From Pseudomonas yamanorum (GTDB lineage: Bacteria; Pseudomonadota; Gammaproteobacteria; Pseudomonadales; Pseudomonadaceae), in the NCBI RefSeq assembly GCF_900105735.1, contig NZ_LT629793.1, positions 7,006,001 to 7,070,000 on the forward strand: a stretch of 64,000 bases of DNA, given 5' to 3'. Positions 6,209-16,155 of this stretch are shown here, in pieces. The notes beneath the pieces are model-generated. The model was not told where the DNA came from. It was given only the letters and a program-made list of their open reading frames with translations, and did not search any database. Both the position numbers and the translations under genes were made by a program. How positions within the stretch are numbered: the stretch's first letter is position 1; every line of letters starts with the position of its first letter.

Positions 6209-8765
6209 ATGACTACGCTGTCTCTTCTGCGCGCGCGCCGGACGGAAATCGCTTGCGCCCACGCCAGCGATTTGCCGGTTTGGGGTCGCCGAACTTTACT
6301 GATTGTCAGTGCATTGTTGATGCCTTACGCCATGGCTGAAGACGTGCAGTTCGATAACTCTTTTCTTCCGGCAGGCTCGAGCGGAATTGACCTGACGCTG
6401 TTCCAGAGCGGGAACCCGGTGATGTCGGGTACGTACCGTGCCGACATTCTGGTGAACTCGAACCTGAGCATGCGTCAGGATATCCGTATCGTGTCCGACG
6501 CCAAGGGCAGGAACCCCAGGGTCTGTGTCGACACCCGGATGCTGGAGCTGATGGGCGTAAACGTAGAAGCCCTGTCGCCGACGGCAACTGCCAAGCTGGC
6601 GACTGACCCGTGCCCGGTCATCAATGAGCTGATTGACGGTGCCACGGCGCTGTTTTCCACCGACACGCAGCAACTGGACTTCAGCATTCCGCAGGCGGCC
6701 TTGCGGCGTAACGCCCGAGGGTACGTCAGCCCAGAATTATGGGACCGCGGGGTGACCGCGGGGTGACCGCAGGGATGCTCAGCTATGACTTCAACGCCAA
6801 CCACAACAAAACCCTTTCAGGCACTGACGATTCTGCATATCTCGGCTTGAACGCGGGGCTGAACGTGGGTGACTGGCGGTTGCGGCACAATGGTTCGTTC
6901 AATTGGGACAGCCTGACTGGCAGCAAATACCAGGAAATCAACACCTTTGCCCAACGCGACCTGACAGGCTTGAAAAGCCAGCTGACGGTAGGCGAAGCTA
7001 ACACCAGCGGCGAGATCTTCGACACACTGGCCTACCGTGGCGTCGAGGTGGCGACCGATGACCGCATGCTGCCGGATGCGCTGCGCGGTTATGCGCCCGT
7101 GGTGCGCGGTATCGCTCGCACCAACGCGCGGGTCACCATCAGCCAGGGCGGCAATGTCTTGCTGCAGACCACGGTGGCGCCCGGCGCCTTTGTCATCGAT
7201 GACTTGTATGCCACCGGCTATGGCGGCGACCTGCAAGTGAACGTGCTGGAAGCCGACGGTACCCAGCAAAGCTTCATCGTGCCTTACGCCTCGGTCAACC
7301 AGTTGCTGCGTCCTGGCACCTCACGTTTCAGCGTGACAGCCGGTGAAACCCGCAATAACTACATCAGTAAACAGGTTGAGCTGCTGCAAGGCACTTACCA
7401 GTACGGCCTGGCCAACTCGCTGACCGGTTATACCGGTGGCCAGGCCAGCGATGGTTACCTGTCGGTGCTGGGCGGTATTGCATTTGGCACACCCATCGGC
7501 GCCTTCGGGGTTGACGTGACCCATGCCCAGACCGAACTGCGCTCCGGTGACCAGCAGGGGCAGAGCCTGCGCGTGTCTTTCAGTGAGAATGTCCAAAGCA
7601 CCGGCAGCAACTTCTCCCTGGCGGCTTATCGTTTTTCCACCAGCGGTTACTTCGATTTCAACAACGCCGTGCTGTTCAGGGATGCGGAACAGAACGGTAC
7701 CGACACCAGCCAGTTTGGCCAACCGCGCAGTCGCCTGACCCTGTCCCTCGACCAAAGCCTGGCCAACTGGGGCATTTATCGTTGAGCGGGTTTACCGAGA
7801 ACTACTGGAACCAGCCGGGCCAGGATATCCAGTACCAGATGGGCTACAGCACACAGATCGGGCGGGTAAGCCTGGGCTTCAACCTCAGTCGCAGCCGCTC
7901 CGGCCTGGCCGAGATGCAAACCACTGAATTGTTTACCGTGAGCATGCCGATCGGGTTCGGGTCCTCAAGCAATACACCGCAGTTCTCGGGCCGTTTGGCG
8001 CGCGACAGCCAGGGTAACTACAGCCAGCAGGCGAGCGTGAGCGGCAGTGCCGGTGAAGATCAGCAATACGGCTACAGCCTGACGGCAGACCGTGATGGCG
8101 CGAGCCAGTCGACCGACACCTCGGTCAGCGGCCAATACCTGGGCTCCAAAGCCCGGGTCAACGGTTCCCTCAGCGAAGGCGATGGCTACAGCAGCCTGTC
8201 CCTGGGTGGTGGCGGCACGATTGTGGTCCATCCAAAAGGTGTGACGTTGACGCCTTACACCGGTGAAACCATGGCGGTGATCAGCGCGCCTGGTGCGGCC
8301 GGCGCGAAGGTGGTGGGTTATCCAGGCCTTCGCCTCGATGGCAACGGTTCGGCGGTGATCAACTATTTGCAGCCGTATCAGTTGAACGAGATCGCAATCG
8401 ACCCAGACGGTATATCCCAGGACGTCGAGCTGAGCGAAACCAGCCAGAAGATCGCCCCCCGGGCGGGTGCCGTGGTAGCGGTGGACTTCGCCACGGTGCA
8501 CGGGACGGCCTTGTTGTTGAACGTGCGCTTGAAGGACCAGAGTCCGTTGCCGTTCGGTGCCACCGTAGTGGATGACGCAGGTAACCCGGTAGGCACTGTA
8601 GGGCAGGGCGGGCAACTGTATGCACGTATCAAGGACGGCACACAAAGCCTGCTGGTCAATTGGGGTAAAGAGAGCGGTCAGACCTGCACGCTGAAAGTGC
8701 CGGCCCTTAAAGAGCAGGGTCAGATATTGAAGGGCAACGCGCTGTGCCTGAGTGCTGGGTCATGA
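6209..8765 (+). pseudogene. Fimbrial outer-membrane usher, broken by two frame changes
   Basis: Three consecutive frames make one usher. The first (from ATG 6209) holds the signal peptide and N-terminal domain (DVQFDNSFLPAG, PVMSGTYRADI). The second, ending at 7785, holds most of the barrel (RGVEVATDDRMLPDALRGYA). The third, ending at 8765, holds the barrel end and C-terminal domains (TENYWNQPGQD, PFGATVVDDAGNPVG). Break 1 is an 11-bp tandem duplication (gaccgcggggt at 6743-6753 and 6754-6764). Break 2, near 7780-7781, fits a 2-bp gain: removing CG restores IYLSGFTENYW. Without these 13 bases the gene is exactly 848 codons, close to the intact usher at 50432 (851 aa). As read it cannot make a full pore. 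The direct repeat in break 1 could revert by slippage; assembly error should also be kept in mind. Confidence 0.85.
6743..6764 (+). repeat. 11-bp tandem duplication in the usher gene
   Basis: gaccgcggggt occurs twice head to tail, and a third partial unit (gaccgc) follows. Loss of one unit restores the reading frame from PELWDRGVTAG into MLSYDFNAN. The two-unit form inserts an early stop at 6764-6766. Confidence 0.9.
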
Positions 8766-8824
8766 GGTACGCGGCGAATGCAGCGATGCAGTCTTCAGTC
8801 AACTATACGTGCAGAGGTAATTCC

Positions 8825-9934
8825 ATGAAGGTGCTTTATTCCCTGATCGCCGCTCTGCTGTTGTGTGGCCTTGCGCAGTCGGCCCAAGCGATCAATTGTG
8901 TCTACATCAATGGCAACAAGGGGTTTGTAGGCACGACCGCATTGCAGATCAGCTCCCTCAGTGTGCCGAGGGATGCGCCAGTGGGCACAGTGCTCTTTCA
9001 GCAGAACTTCAATCAGAGCGGTGCAGGCGCCGATTTCAAGTGTCTCAGTACCGGTGGAGCGGCAACCTTGAACACTCTTTTGACGCTGAAGAGCACGTTG
9101 GCCAATACCGGTTACAGCGCGGGACCTTACGCCAGCTTCGTCTATCAAACAGGCGTAGCGGGCATTGGTGTCGCCTGGGTTAACGGAACATCGGTGCAAA
9201 CTGCTGCCGTCAGGGCAGCGATTCCAAATGGCTGCGCATTGTCGGGAAGCGCCGACTGTTTCATATCCGGCCTCAAGATTGCGCCAGCAACCGGGATAGT
9301 GCTGATAAAGACCGGGCCAGTGGGAACGGGCACCATCAGCGGCAGTTCGCTGGGTACGCTGGAACAGGATTTCTCTGTTCCCAATAGCCCTACCTCTGTC
9401 GCCAACAAAGTGGGGCTGACCGGCAGCATCAACATCGTCGCCCTGACCTGCATGACCTCGGACGTTAACGTACCCATGGGCACCAACAAGATTGCGTCGT
9501 TCAGCGGGATAGGTTCGGCCAGCACGCCGGTGAACTTCATGATCAGCCTGACGGGTTGCCCGGGGTTTCCAGGCTATTACGGCAACACCAGTTCGATCCC
9601 GACAAGCTCGCAATCGGCGGTCATCAGTGCGGGCACCCTCGTGCCCAATACCCTCAGCCTACGGTTGGACCCGGTCGACACACCGATTGATGCCACCCAT
9701 GGTGTGTTGAGCCTGTCGGCGGGTGCAGACCCGGCGACGGGTGTCGGTCTACAGGTGCTTGATGCTTCAGGCGCGCCTTGGGCGCTGTCCCAGAATCAGT
9801 TGCTGAACCTTCCGCTGGCCGCTGGCACCACGGCGTTGAACATCCCGTTGAGCGCGCGTTATTTGCAAACGGCCGCCACGGTGACAGCAGGTTCAGCCAA
9901 CGCTGTGGCGACTTACACCATTATCTATCAGTAA
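8825..9934 (+). CDS. Two-domain fimbrial tip adhesin, locus I
   Basis: The ATG at 8825 follows GCAGAGGTAATTCC. The 369-aa precursor starts with a signal peptide ending AQSAQA and then INCVYINGNKG. It is about twice pilin length. The N-terminal half (about 20-200) would be the receptor-binding lectin-type domain, and the C-terminal half (about 210-369) is pilin-like, with VGLTGSINIVALTCM, a matching Cys in SLTGCPG and the terminal strand ATYTIIYQ. It is the last gene of the operon, the usual place for the adhesin. Its last 14 bases overlap the end of the convergent RND gene. The ligand cannot be guessed. Confidence 0.75.
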   Translation: MKVLYSLIAALLLCGLAQSAQAINCVYINGNKGFVGTTALQISSLSVPRDAPVGTVLFQQNFNQSGAGADFKCLSTGGAATLNTLLTLKSTLANTGYSAGPYASFVYQTGVAGIGVAWVNGTSVQTAAVRAAIPNGCALSGSADCFISGLKIAPATGIVLIKTGPVGTGTISGSSLGTLEQDFSVPNSPTSVANKVGLTGSINIVALTCMTSDVNVPMGTNKIASFSGIGSASTPVNFMISLTGCPGFPGYYGNTSSIPTSSQSAVISAGTLVPNTLSLRLDPVDTPIDATHGVLSLSAGADPATGVGLQVLDASGAPWALSQNQLLNLPLAAGTTALNIPLSARYLQTAATVTAGSANAVATYTIIYQ

Positions 9935-12900
9935 CCACGCCTGGCTCCTCATCCTGGCCAGGGACCGGCCGTTCAACCTCCTGATGGTGCGTTGAACCAA
10001 TAAACATATACATCGCCGGCACCATGAACAGCGTCAGCACGGTACCGATCGACAACCCGGCAAAGATCACCAGGCCCATGTCATGCCGTCCCGCAGCTCC
10101 GGCACCGGAGGCCCACACCAGCGGCACCACGCCCAGCACCATGGCCGCAGTGGTCATCAGGATCGGCCGCAGACGCACGCCGGCAGCTTCTTCTATGGCC
10201 TCACGCTTGCTGTGACCGGCGCGCTGCAGCTCATTGGCGAACTGCACGATCAGGATCCCGTGCTTGGTGATCAACCCCAGCAACGTCACCAGCCCCACCT
10301 GGGTGTACACGTTGATCGAGGCAAACCCCATGGTGATAAACGCCAGCGCGCCGAAGAGTGCAGGGGGCACCGAGAACAGGATCACCACCGGGTCGCGGAA
10401 GCTCTCGAACTGAAACGCCAGGGCCAGGTACACGATCAGGATCGAGAACATCAGCAAGCCGAAGAACCCGCCGGACTCCTGCATGAACTGGCGCGACTCG
10501 CCGGAAAAGTCCGAGGTGTAGCCCGAGGGTGCGACGTTGGTGAGGATGGTGTTCAATTTCGCCAGCAGTTCGCCTTGGGCCACGCCACTCACACCCGACA
10601 GGGTCGCCGAGTTGAGTTGCTGGAAGTGGTTGATGGATTCCGGCTGGGTTGAGGTTTCGATGTGCGCCACGGTGCGCGCCTGGATCATGCTGCCGGATGG
10701 GGTGCGGATGTAGTAATCGAGAATCTGGTCCGGGTTGAGCCGGTCAACCTGCAACACCTGGGGAATGACTTTGTACGAGCGCCCGGCAGTGGAGAAGTAG
10801 TTCACGTAGTTGCCACCGAGTGCAGCGGACAGCGCCGCACCGACGTCGGCCTGGGTCATGCCCAGTGCGGCGATTTTTTCCCGGTCCACCACCAGCTTGG
10901 CTTGTGGCTTGTCGAGTTTCAGGTCCATGTCGGAGAAATAGAACAGCTGTTGTTTCTGTGCCTCGGCCACCACGGCCTGTGCGACTTCGTTGAGGTTTTC
11001 CACCGAGTCGGTGGTGGTGATCACGAACTGTACCGGCAAGCCTTGGGCGCCCGGCAGCGATGGCAGCGGGAAGGCCGCGATGGTGGCGCCGGGTACCTGG
11101 TTCCATTTCTGCTGGAGTTCCAATATCAGTTCAGCTTGGGAGCGCGAGCGGTCGCCCCAGTTTTTCAGCAGCACACCGCCCAGGCCCTGGTTGAGGATGG
11201 GCAGCCCGGTCAACTGGAACATCTGCGCGTATTCAGGCTCTTTGTTGGCAATCTGGAACGCCTGGTCGGCAATCCGCTCCATCTGCTGCGGCGAGGCGGT
11301 GGGCGGGCCTTTGATCTGCATGAACACCAGCCCCTGGTCCTCGGTGGGCGACAGTTCGCTTTTGGCGGTCATGCCGCTGGCGGCCACCAGCAGGAACAGC
11401 ACAAAGCCAAACGTCACCAGCACCGGCCACACGTTCAGGCCCCCTGAGAGCACGCGGTGGTAACGACCCCGCAACCAGTCAAAGTACTGATCGAGCTTGC
11501 GGGCGAAACGACCTTCTTCCTGCCCGGTCTTGAACAGCCGGGAAGTCATCATCGGCGAAAGCGTCAACGCCACCACGGCCGATACAGTCACGGCACCCGC
11601 CAGCGAGAAGCAGAACTCCTTGAACAGCGCACCGGTAAGTCCGCTGCGCAGCCCGATAGGCACGTACGCGGCGATCAGCACTACGGTCATCGCAACGATC
11701 GGACCACCCAGTTCCCGCGCTGCGACCAGCGCAGCCTCGAGCACGCCTTTGCCTTCCTCCTTGATATGCCGGTCGACGTTTTCCACCACGATAATCGCGT
11801 CGTCCACCACCAGACCGATCGCCAATACCAGGGCGAGCAGGGTCAGCAGGTTAATCGAGTACCCCAGCAGGTACATGATGAAGAAGGTCCCGACCAGGGA
11901 CAGCGGGATCGCCACCAGCGGCACGATCACCGCGCGGAACGAGCCGAGGAACAGGTAGATCACCACCGACACAATGATCATGGCCTCGACCAGGGTCTTC
12001 ACCACCTCATAGATCGAGGTGTTGATGAACGCCGTGGAGTCATACACGATCTCGCCGCGTACCCCGGTGGGCAATTGGGATTGCAGCTCGGGGAAGGCCT
12101 CACGCACGCTGTCGGCCACCGTCAGGATGTTTGCAGTCGGCGCTGTCTTGATGCCGATGAACACCGAACGCTTGCCGGAAAACGCCACGCTGCTGTCGTA
12201 GCTTTCAGCGCCGAGGGTGACGGTGGCCACGTCCTCCAGGTACACCAGGGCATCGCCTTTCTGTTTAATCACCAGCCGCTTGAATTCATCCACCGTGTGC
12301 AAATCGGTTCCGGCCGTCAGGTCGACCGTCACCGTTTGCCCGCGGGTGGAGCCGACCGCAGACAGGTAGTTGTTGTTAGCCAAGGCGGTGGACACGTCCT
12401 GGGCGGTCACGTTATGTGCGGCGAGTTTGTCCGGGTCCATCCAGGCGCGCAGGGCGAACTGGCGCCCGCCGAGGATTTCTGCGGTTTGCACGCCCTGGAT
12501 CGAGTCCAGCTTGGGCTTGACCACCCGCACCAGGTAATCGGTGATGTTATTGGTGGCCAGTGTGTCGCTGTAGAAACCCAGGTACATGGCGTCAGTGGTC
12601 TGCCCGACCGCCACCGTCAGCACCGGCTCCTGGGACTGTGCCGGCAGTTGGTTCTTGACCGAGTTGACCTGGGTATTGATCTCGGTAAGTGCCTTGCTGG
12701 CGTCGTAGTTCAACCGCAGTGTGGCGGTAATTGTCGAGACACCGGTGATGCTCGTTGAAGACAGGTAGTCGATGCCCTGGGCCTGGGCGATAGCCGACTC
12801 AAGCGGCTGGGTGATAAAGCCGGCCACCGTGGACGCGTCCGCGCCGTAGTAAGCGGTGGTGATGGTGACCACCGTATTTTCGGTGCGCGGCCATTGGTTC

Positions 12901-13001
12901 ACCGGCAATTCGAAGATCGAGCGCAGCCCCAGGATCAGGATGAACAGCGAAACCACAATCGCCCAGACCGGCCGCTGAATAAAGGTATCGGTAAGCTTCA
13001 T
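9921..13001 (-). CDS. RND (HAE1-type) multidrug efflux inner-membrane pump
   Basis: A 1026-aa AcrB/MexB-type transporter driven by proton influx. The start MKLTDTFIQRPVWA is the typical N-terminal helix of the family. The proton-relay pair is present in GLVVDDAIIVVENVDRH (about residues 400-416), and the duplicated 6+6 membrane-helix layout with two large periplasmic loops is clear. It is the third gene of an operon read right to left: outer-membrane factor, adaptor, pump. The adaptor stop is 9 bp upstream of this start. Substrates are not predictable. Long open frames on the opposite strand are shadows of this gene. Confidence 0.93.
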   Translation of the reverse strand: MKLTDTFIQRPVWAIVVSLFILILGLRSIFELPVNQWPRTENTVVTITTAYYGADASTVAGFITQPLESAIAQAQGIDYLSSTSITGVSTITATLRLNYDASKALTEINTQVNSVKNQLPAQSQEPVLTVAVGQTTDAMYLGFYSDTLATNNITDYLVRVVKPKLDSIQGVQTAEILGGRQFALRAWMDPDKLAAHNVTAQDVSTALANNNYLSAVGSTRGQTVTVDLTAGTDLHTVDEFKRLVIKQKGDALVYLEDVATVTLGAESYDSSVAFSGKRSVFIGIKTAPTANILTVADSVREAFPELQSQLPTGVRGEIVYDSTAFINTSIYEVVKTLVEAMIIVSVVIYLFLGSFRAVIVPLVAIPLSLVGTFFIMYLLGYSINLLTLLALVLAIGLVVDDAIIVVENVDRHIKEEGKGVLEAALVAARELGGPIVAMTVVLIAAYVPIGLRSGLTGALFKEFCFSLAGAVTVSAVVALTLSPMMTSRLFKTGQEEGRFARKLDQYFDWLRGRYHRVLSGGLNVWPVLVTFGFVLFLLVAASGMTAKSELSPTEDQGLVFMQIKGPPTASPQQMERIADQAFQIANKEPEYAQMFQLTGLPILNQGLGGVLLKNWGDRSRSQAELILELQQKWNQVPGATIAAFPLPSLPGAQGLPVQFVITTTDSVENLNEVAQAVVAEAQKQQLFYFSDMDLKLDKPQAKLVVDREKIAALGMTQADVGAALSAALGGNYVNYFSTAGRSYKVIPQVLQVDRLNPDQILDYYIRTPSGSMIQARTVAHIETSTQPESINHFQQLNSATLSGVSGVAQGELLAKLNTILTNVAPSGYTSDFSGESRQFMQESGGFFGLLMFSILIVYLALAFQFESFRDPVVILFSVPPALFGALAFITMGFASINVYTQVGLVTLLGLITKHGILIVQFANELQRAGHSKREAIEEAAGVRLRPILMTTAAMVLGVVPLVWASGAGAAGRHDMGLVIFAGLSIGTVLTLFMVPAMYMFIGSTHHQEVERPVPGQDEEPGVVTDR

Positions 13002-13010
13002 GGGACACCT

Positions 13011-14198
13011 TTAGTGTTCTTGGGGAGTCGGCGCAGGATCGTTCAGCGGCGCAGCGCTGTTATCGACCTTCACCGGCGAGCCATTCTTGAGCTTCATCTG
13101 GCCGCTGGTGATCAGCAAGTCGCCTTCCTTCACGCCCGACAGGATCGCCACCTGATCGCCCCGGGTTGGCCCGGTCTTGATAAAGGTTTGTTGCGCCGTC
13201 AGGACTTCCTCACCCTTGTCGTCCTTGCTCGATGTGGCGATGAACACCGTGGTGCCGTAGGGGTTGTAGGTCACCGATGTCTGCGGAACGGTGAGGTAGC
13301 GCTGCGTCGCACCGGAGTTGACCACGGCGCGGGCAAACATCCCGGGCACGAGACTTTGTTTGGGGTTGTCGACGGTCGCTTCCACCGTGACGTTGCGCGT
13401 GGTCGAGTCGAACTGGGTGTCGATGGTGCTGACCTTGCCGGTGAAGGTTTGATTGGACAGGCCGTCGGCCGTCACTGAAACCCCCTGGCCGATGGCGATT
13501 GCCTCCAGTTGGGTCTGGGGCACCGTGAAGTCGATGTAGATCGGATCGAAGGTCTGCAGGGTGGCGATCTTGTCGCCGGGGTTGAGGTATTGGCCCGGGT
13601 TGACGCTGGTGATCCCGATGCGCCCGGCAAACGGTGCACGAATGGTCTTTTTCGCCACCAGCGCGCGCTGTTGTTCGGCGGCAGCGAGCTTGGCTTTCAG
13701 GTCGGCGGTGTCAGTGTCCACTTGTGCCTGGGAGATGGCGTTGACCGCCAGTTGCGCCTTGTCACGCTTGAGGACGATCACCGCCAGATCAGCCGTAGCC
13801 TCCAGGGAATGCAGTTGCGCGATGTCCGAGTCGGCATTCAACTGCACCAGCAGCGCTTGCGCCGCCACCTCTTGCCCCGGCGTAAAGCCGATGGTGCGCA
13901 CGATGCCGCCCACTTCAGTGGTCACATCCACCCCTCTGACCGCCTTCATCGATCCTACGGCGCTGACATTCGGTTGCCAATCGCTGAACGGCACCTTCAT
14001 GGCCGTGACCACGGAGGCGGGCCTGGGCATTTTCGACTGGGCGATCAGCGCCGAAATCTGCACGAACTTCACTCCGGCAATAATCGCCACAATCACCAGC
14101 ACCACCACGATCATGATGAGCATCGGCCGCCACAGTCGACGCTTGCGCGGTGTGCCGGGCTCGGGTGGCAGGGGAGAGGCAGTAATGACGTCAGCCAT
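13011..14198 (-). CDS. Efflux periplasmic adaptor (membrane fusion protein)
   Basis: The ATG at 14198 (MADVITASPLPPE) is chosen over longer in-frame starts because those would lie inside the upstream gene. The 395-aa protein has an N-terminal membrane anchor (about 23-45), a split biotinyl-lipoyl domain (VTTEVGGIVRTIGFTPGQEV and IRAPFAGRIGITSVNPGQYL) around an alpha-helical hairpin, a beta-barrel (IDFTVPQTQLEAI) and a membrane-proximal domain. It should bridge the RND pump and the outer-membrane channel of the same operon. Confidence 0.92.
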   Translation of the reverse strand: MADVITASPLPPEPGTPRKRRLWRPMLIMIVVVLVIVAIIAGVKFVQISALIAQSKMPRPASVVTAMKVPFSDWQPNVSAVGSMKAVRGVDVTTEVGGIVRTIGFTPGQEVAAQALLVQLNADSDIAQLHSLEATADLAVIVLKRDKAQLAVNAISQAQVDTDTADLKAKLAAAEQQRALVAKKTIRAPFAGRIGITSVNPGQYLNPGDKIATLQTFDPIYIDFTVPQTQLEAIAIGQGVSVTADGLSNQTFTGKVSTIDTQFDSTTRNVTVEATVDNPKQSLVPGMFARAVVNSGATQRYLTVPQTSVTYNPYGTTVFIATSSKDDKGEEVLTAQQTFIKTGPTRGDQVAILSGVKEGDLLITSGQMKLKNGSPVKVDNSAAPLNDPAPTPQEH

Positions 14199-14226
14199 GG
14201 GTGTTCTCGCTGTTTCAGATTTCAGT

Positions 14227-15852
14227 TCAGTCGAACCGTGCCGAATCGGCAGGCACTGCCTTGTTTTTGGCCGGCATGATCTCGTTCCACGACGGCAGGC
14301 CGAAGCGATCAGGCCGGCCCTTGGTGGCAGGGTCCACATCGGTTCGGTTCCACCACCCGCCACCCAATGCCTGGAAGAGCGCCGTGGTATCGCTGTAACG
14401 GGAAGCCTGGGCCTTGACGCGGGCCAGCACGGTGTTCTGGTAGGTTTGCTGGGCCGTAAGCAGGTTGATATAGGCCACGGCACCGAGCTTGAACTGCGCC
14501 TGCACCAGGTCCAGGTTGGCTTGGGCAGAGCGCTCGGCCACCACCTGCTGGTTGAGTGCGTCGGCGTCGGCCTCCAGCGCCCGCAGCGCGTTGGCCACGT
14601 CCTGGAACGCGCCAATCACCGTGCCACGGTAGCGCGCTGCCGACTCGTCATAGGCCGCCACAGCGGCGCGTTTACGATGTTCCAGTGCGCCGGCATCAAA
14701 GATCGGTTGGGTGATCGACCCGGCCAGGCTCCAGACGCCACTGCCCGCCGAAAACAATTTAGTCCCGCTGGCCACCGTGGAGCCCACCGACCCGGTAATG
14801 CTGAACTGGGGCAACTGATTGGCCACGGCGACACCAATGTTCGCACTGGCCTGATGCAGTTGCGCCTGGGCAGAACGCACATCCGGCCGCTGGCCGACGA
14901 TGGCCGAAGGCAGGCTGAGTGGCAGTTCTTCCGGCAGGTGCAGGGAGGCCAGGTTGAAGCGCTCATCCCGGTCCTGGTTGGGAAACCGGCCGAGGTAGGC
15001 CATCAACTGGTTGCGAGTCTGCGCCAATTGCTTTTGCAGGGGCGGCAGGCTGGCACGGGTTTGCGCCAGTGCGGTCTGCTGCGTGAGCACGTCGGTGTCG
15101 CCGATGGCCCCCAGCCGGCGCTGCGCCTGCAGGAGGTCGAGCTGGCCGCTCTGGATCCTGATGATTTCTTCGGTGGCGGCGACTTGATCGCGTATCGACG
15201 CCAGACTGACCGCCGTATTGACCACGTTGGAGGTCAATGTGAGATACGTCGCCTCCAGCTGGAAGCGCTCGTACTCGGCCTGGGCCGAGGTGGATTCGAT
15301 TTGCCGGCGCGTACCGCCGAACACGTCCGGCGCATAGGACACACTCAGCGACGCCGAGCTCACCGTGAGAATCGGCGACTCCGGTATGCCCGAGGTGACG
15401 CCTGAGACTTTCTCGCGGGCCTTCTGCACATTGCCGCTGACGGAAGGGAAGAGCGACGCCTGGTCGGCATAGACCAGTTCATTAGCCTGGCGCAACGCCG
15501 CCTGGGCCGCGGTGACATCCGGGTTGGCACGTAACGCTTCTTCCACCAGCGCGTTCAATGCCGGGGAGCGGAACAGCGTCCACCATTGCCCGGGAATATC
15601 CATCCCGGCAATCAGCCGCTGTGCGGCGCCGCCGGCGTCGATATCGGCCTTGGCGGTGGCAGAGAGTTTCTCTCGTGAGTAATCGGCATTCGCCGGCACA
15701 TCGGGCCGCGTGAAATCCGGCCCGACCGTACAACCCGCGAGGGCGATGCACAGCAGACTCAAGGGAGCCATAAGGTGTGGTTGTCGAAAAAGGGCGCGTA
15801 TATGCGCCACTGGTTGCGGTGCCGATGCAAGCTGCCGAGGCTGCTCTTTCAT
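14227..15852 (-). CDS. Efflux outer-membrane channel lipoprotein (NodT/OprM family)
   Basis: 541 aa. A lipobox LCIALAGC near residue 41, followed by TVGPDFTRPDVP, is the standard start of mature OprM-type channels, giving a lipid-anchored trimeric tunnel. Two repeated outer-membrane-efflux domains follow (for example NPDVTAAQAALRQANE and RSAQAQLHQASANIGVAVA). The n-region before the lipobox is long when the start is placed at 15852; a later ATG at 15771 has no ribosome site, so I keep the longer form. It is the first gene of the efflux operon and ends 28 bp before the adaptor start. Confidence 0.9.
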   Translation of the reverse strand: MKEQPRQLASAPQPVAHIRALFRQPHLMAPLSLLCIALAGCTVGPDFTRPDVPANADYSREKLSATAKADIDAGGAAQRLIAGMDIPGQWWTLFRSPALNALVEEALRANPDVTAAQAALRQANELVYADQASLFPSVSGNVQKAREKVSGVTSGIPESPILTVSSASLSVSYAPDVFGGTRRQIESTSAQAEYERFQLEATYLTLTSNVVNTAVSLASIRDQVAATEEIIRIQSGQLDLLQAQRRLGAIGDTDVLTQQTALAQTRASLPPLQKQLAQTRNQLMAYLGRFPNQDRDERFNLASLHLPEELPLSLPSAIVGQRPDVRSAQAQLHQASANIGVAVANQLPQFSITGSVGSTVASGTKLFSAGSGVWSLAGSITQPIFDAGALEHRKRAAVAAYDESAARYRGTVIGAFQDVANALRALEADADALNQQVVAERSAQANLDLVQAQFKLGAVAYINLLTAQQTYQNTVLARVKAQASRYSDTTALFQALGGGWWNRTDVDPATKGRPDRFGLPSWNEIMPAKNKAVPADSARFD

Positions 15853-15859
15853 ATTTACT

Positions 15860-15871
15860 CTGATTAATCAG
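15860..15871. promoter_or_regulatory. 12-bp palindrome CTGATTAATCAG upstream of the efflux operon
   Basis: This perfect palindrome lies 8 bp upstream of the outer-membrane factor start codon, within the 15853-16155 gap between divergent genes. It may be an operator for a repressor encoded elsewhere. I see no regulator gene next to the operon and nothing else clear in the gap. Confidence 0.35.
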
Positions 15872-16155
15872 CGGGTTAACTGTTTGGTTGAGCAATGAGT
15901 GGCGGTGCATCAGGCCGGCCCATGAAGGACGCGGGTTGACTGGGGTAACGTCGCGTTGGTCAGGTGGATTGAACGTTAATTCAAGATTGCGGTAACCGCC
16001 AATAGAGGGAATCTTTATCGGGCGGGGTTCGGTGAGGTTCGGGACTATCTGCGCAGGTGGTATCAAGCATAGAGGCTTACCGCGAATGACCTGTATGAAG
16101 TTAAAGTGCCCGCTTGATAAACGCGTTTTAACCTCGAAAGGGACGTCGATTCACC

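Noticed and set aside
11457..12758. Plus-strand open frame of about 430 codons inside the RND pump gene
   Set aside because: His- and Gln-rich shadow of the pump coding strand; the pump itself has all family motifs.
13561..15405. Plus-strand open frame of about 610 codons across adaptor and outer-membrane factor genes
   Set aside because: It spans two well-recognised opposite-strand genes and has no domain of its own.
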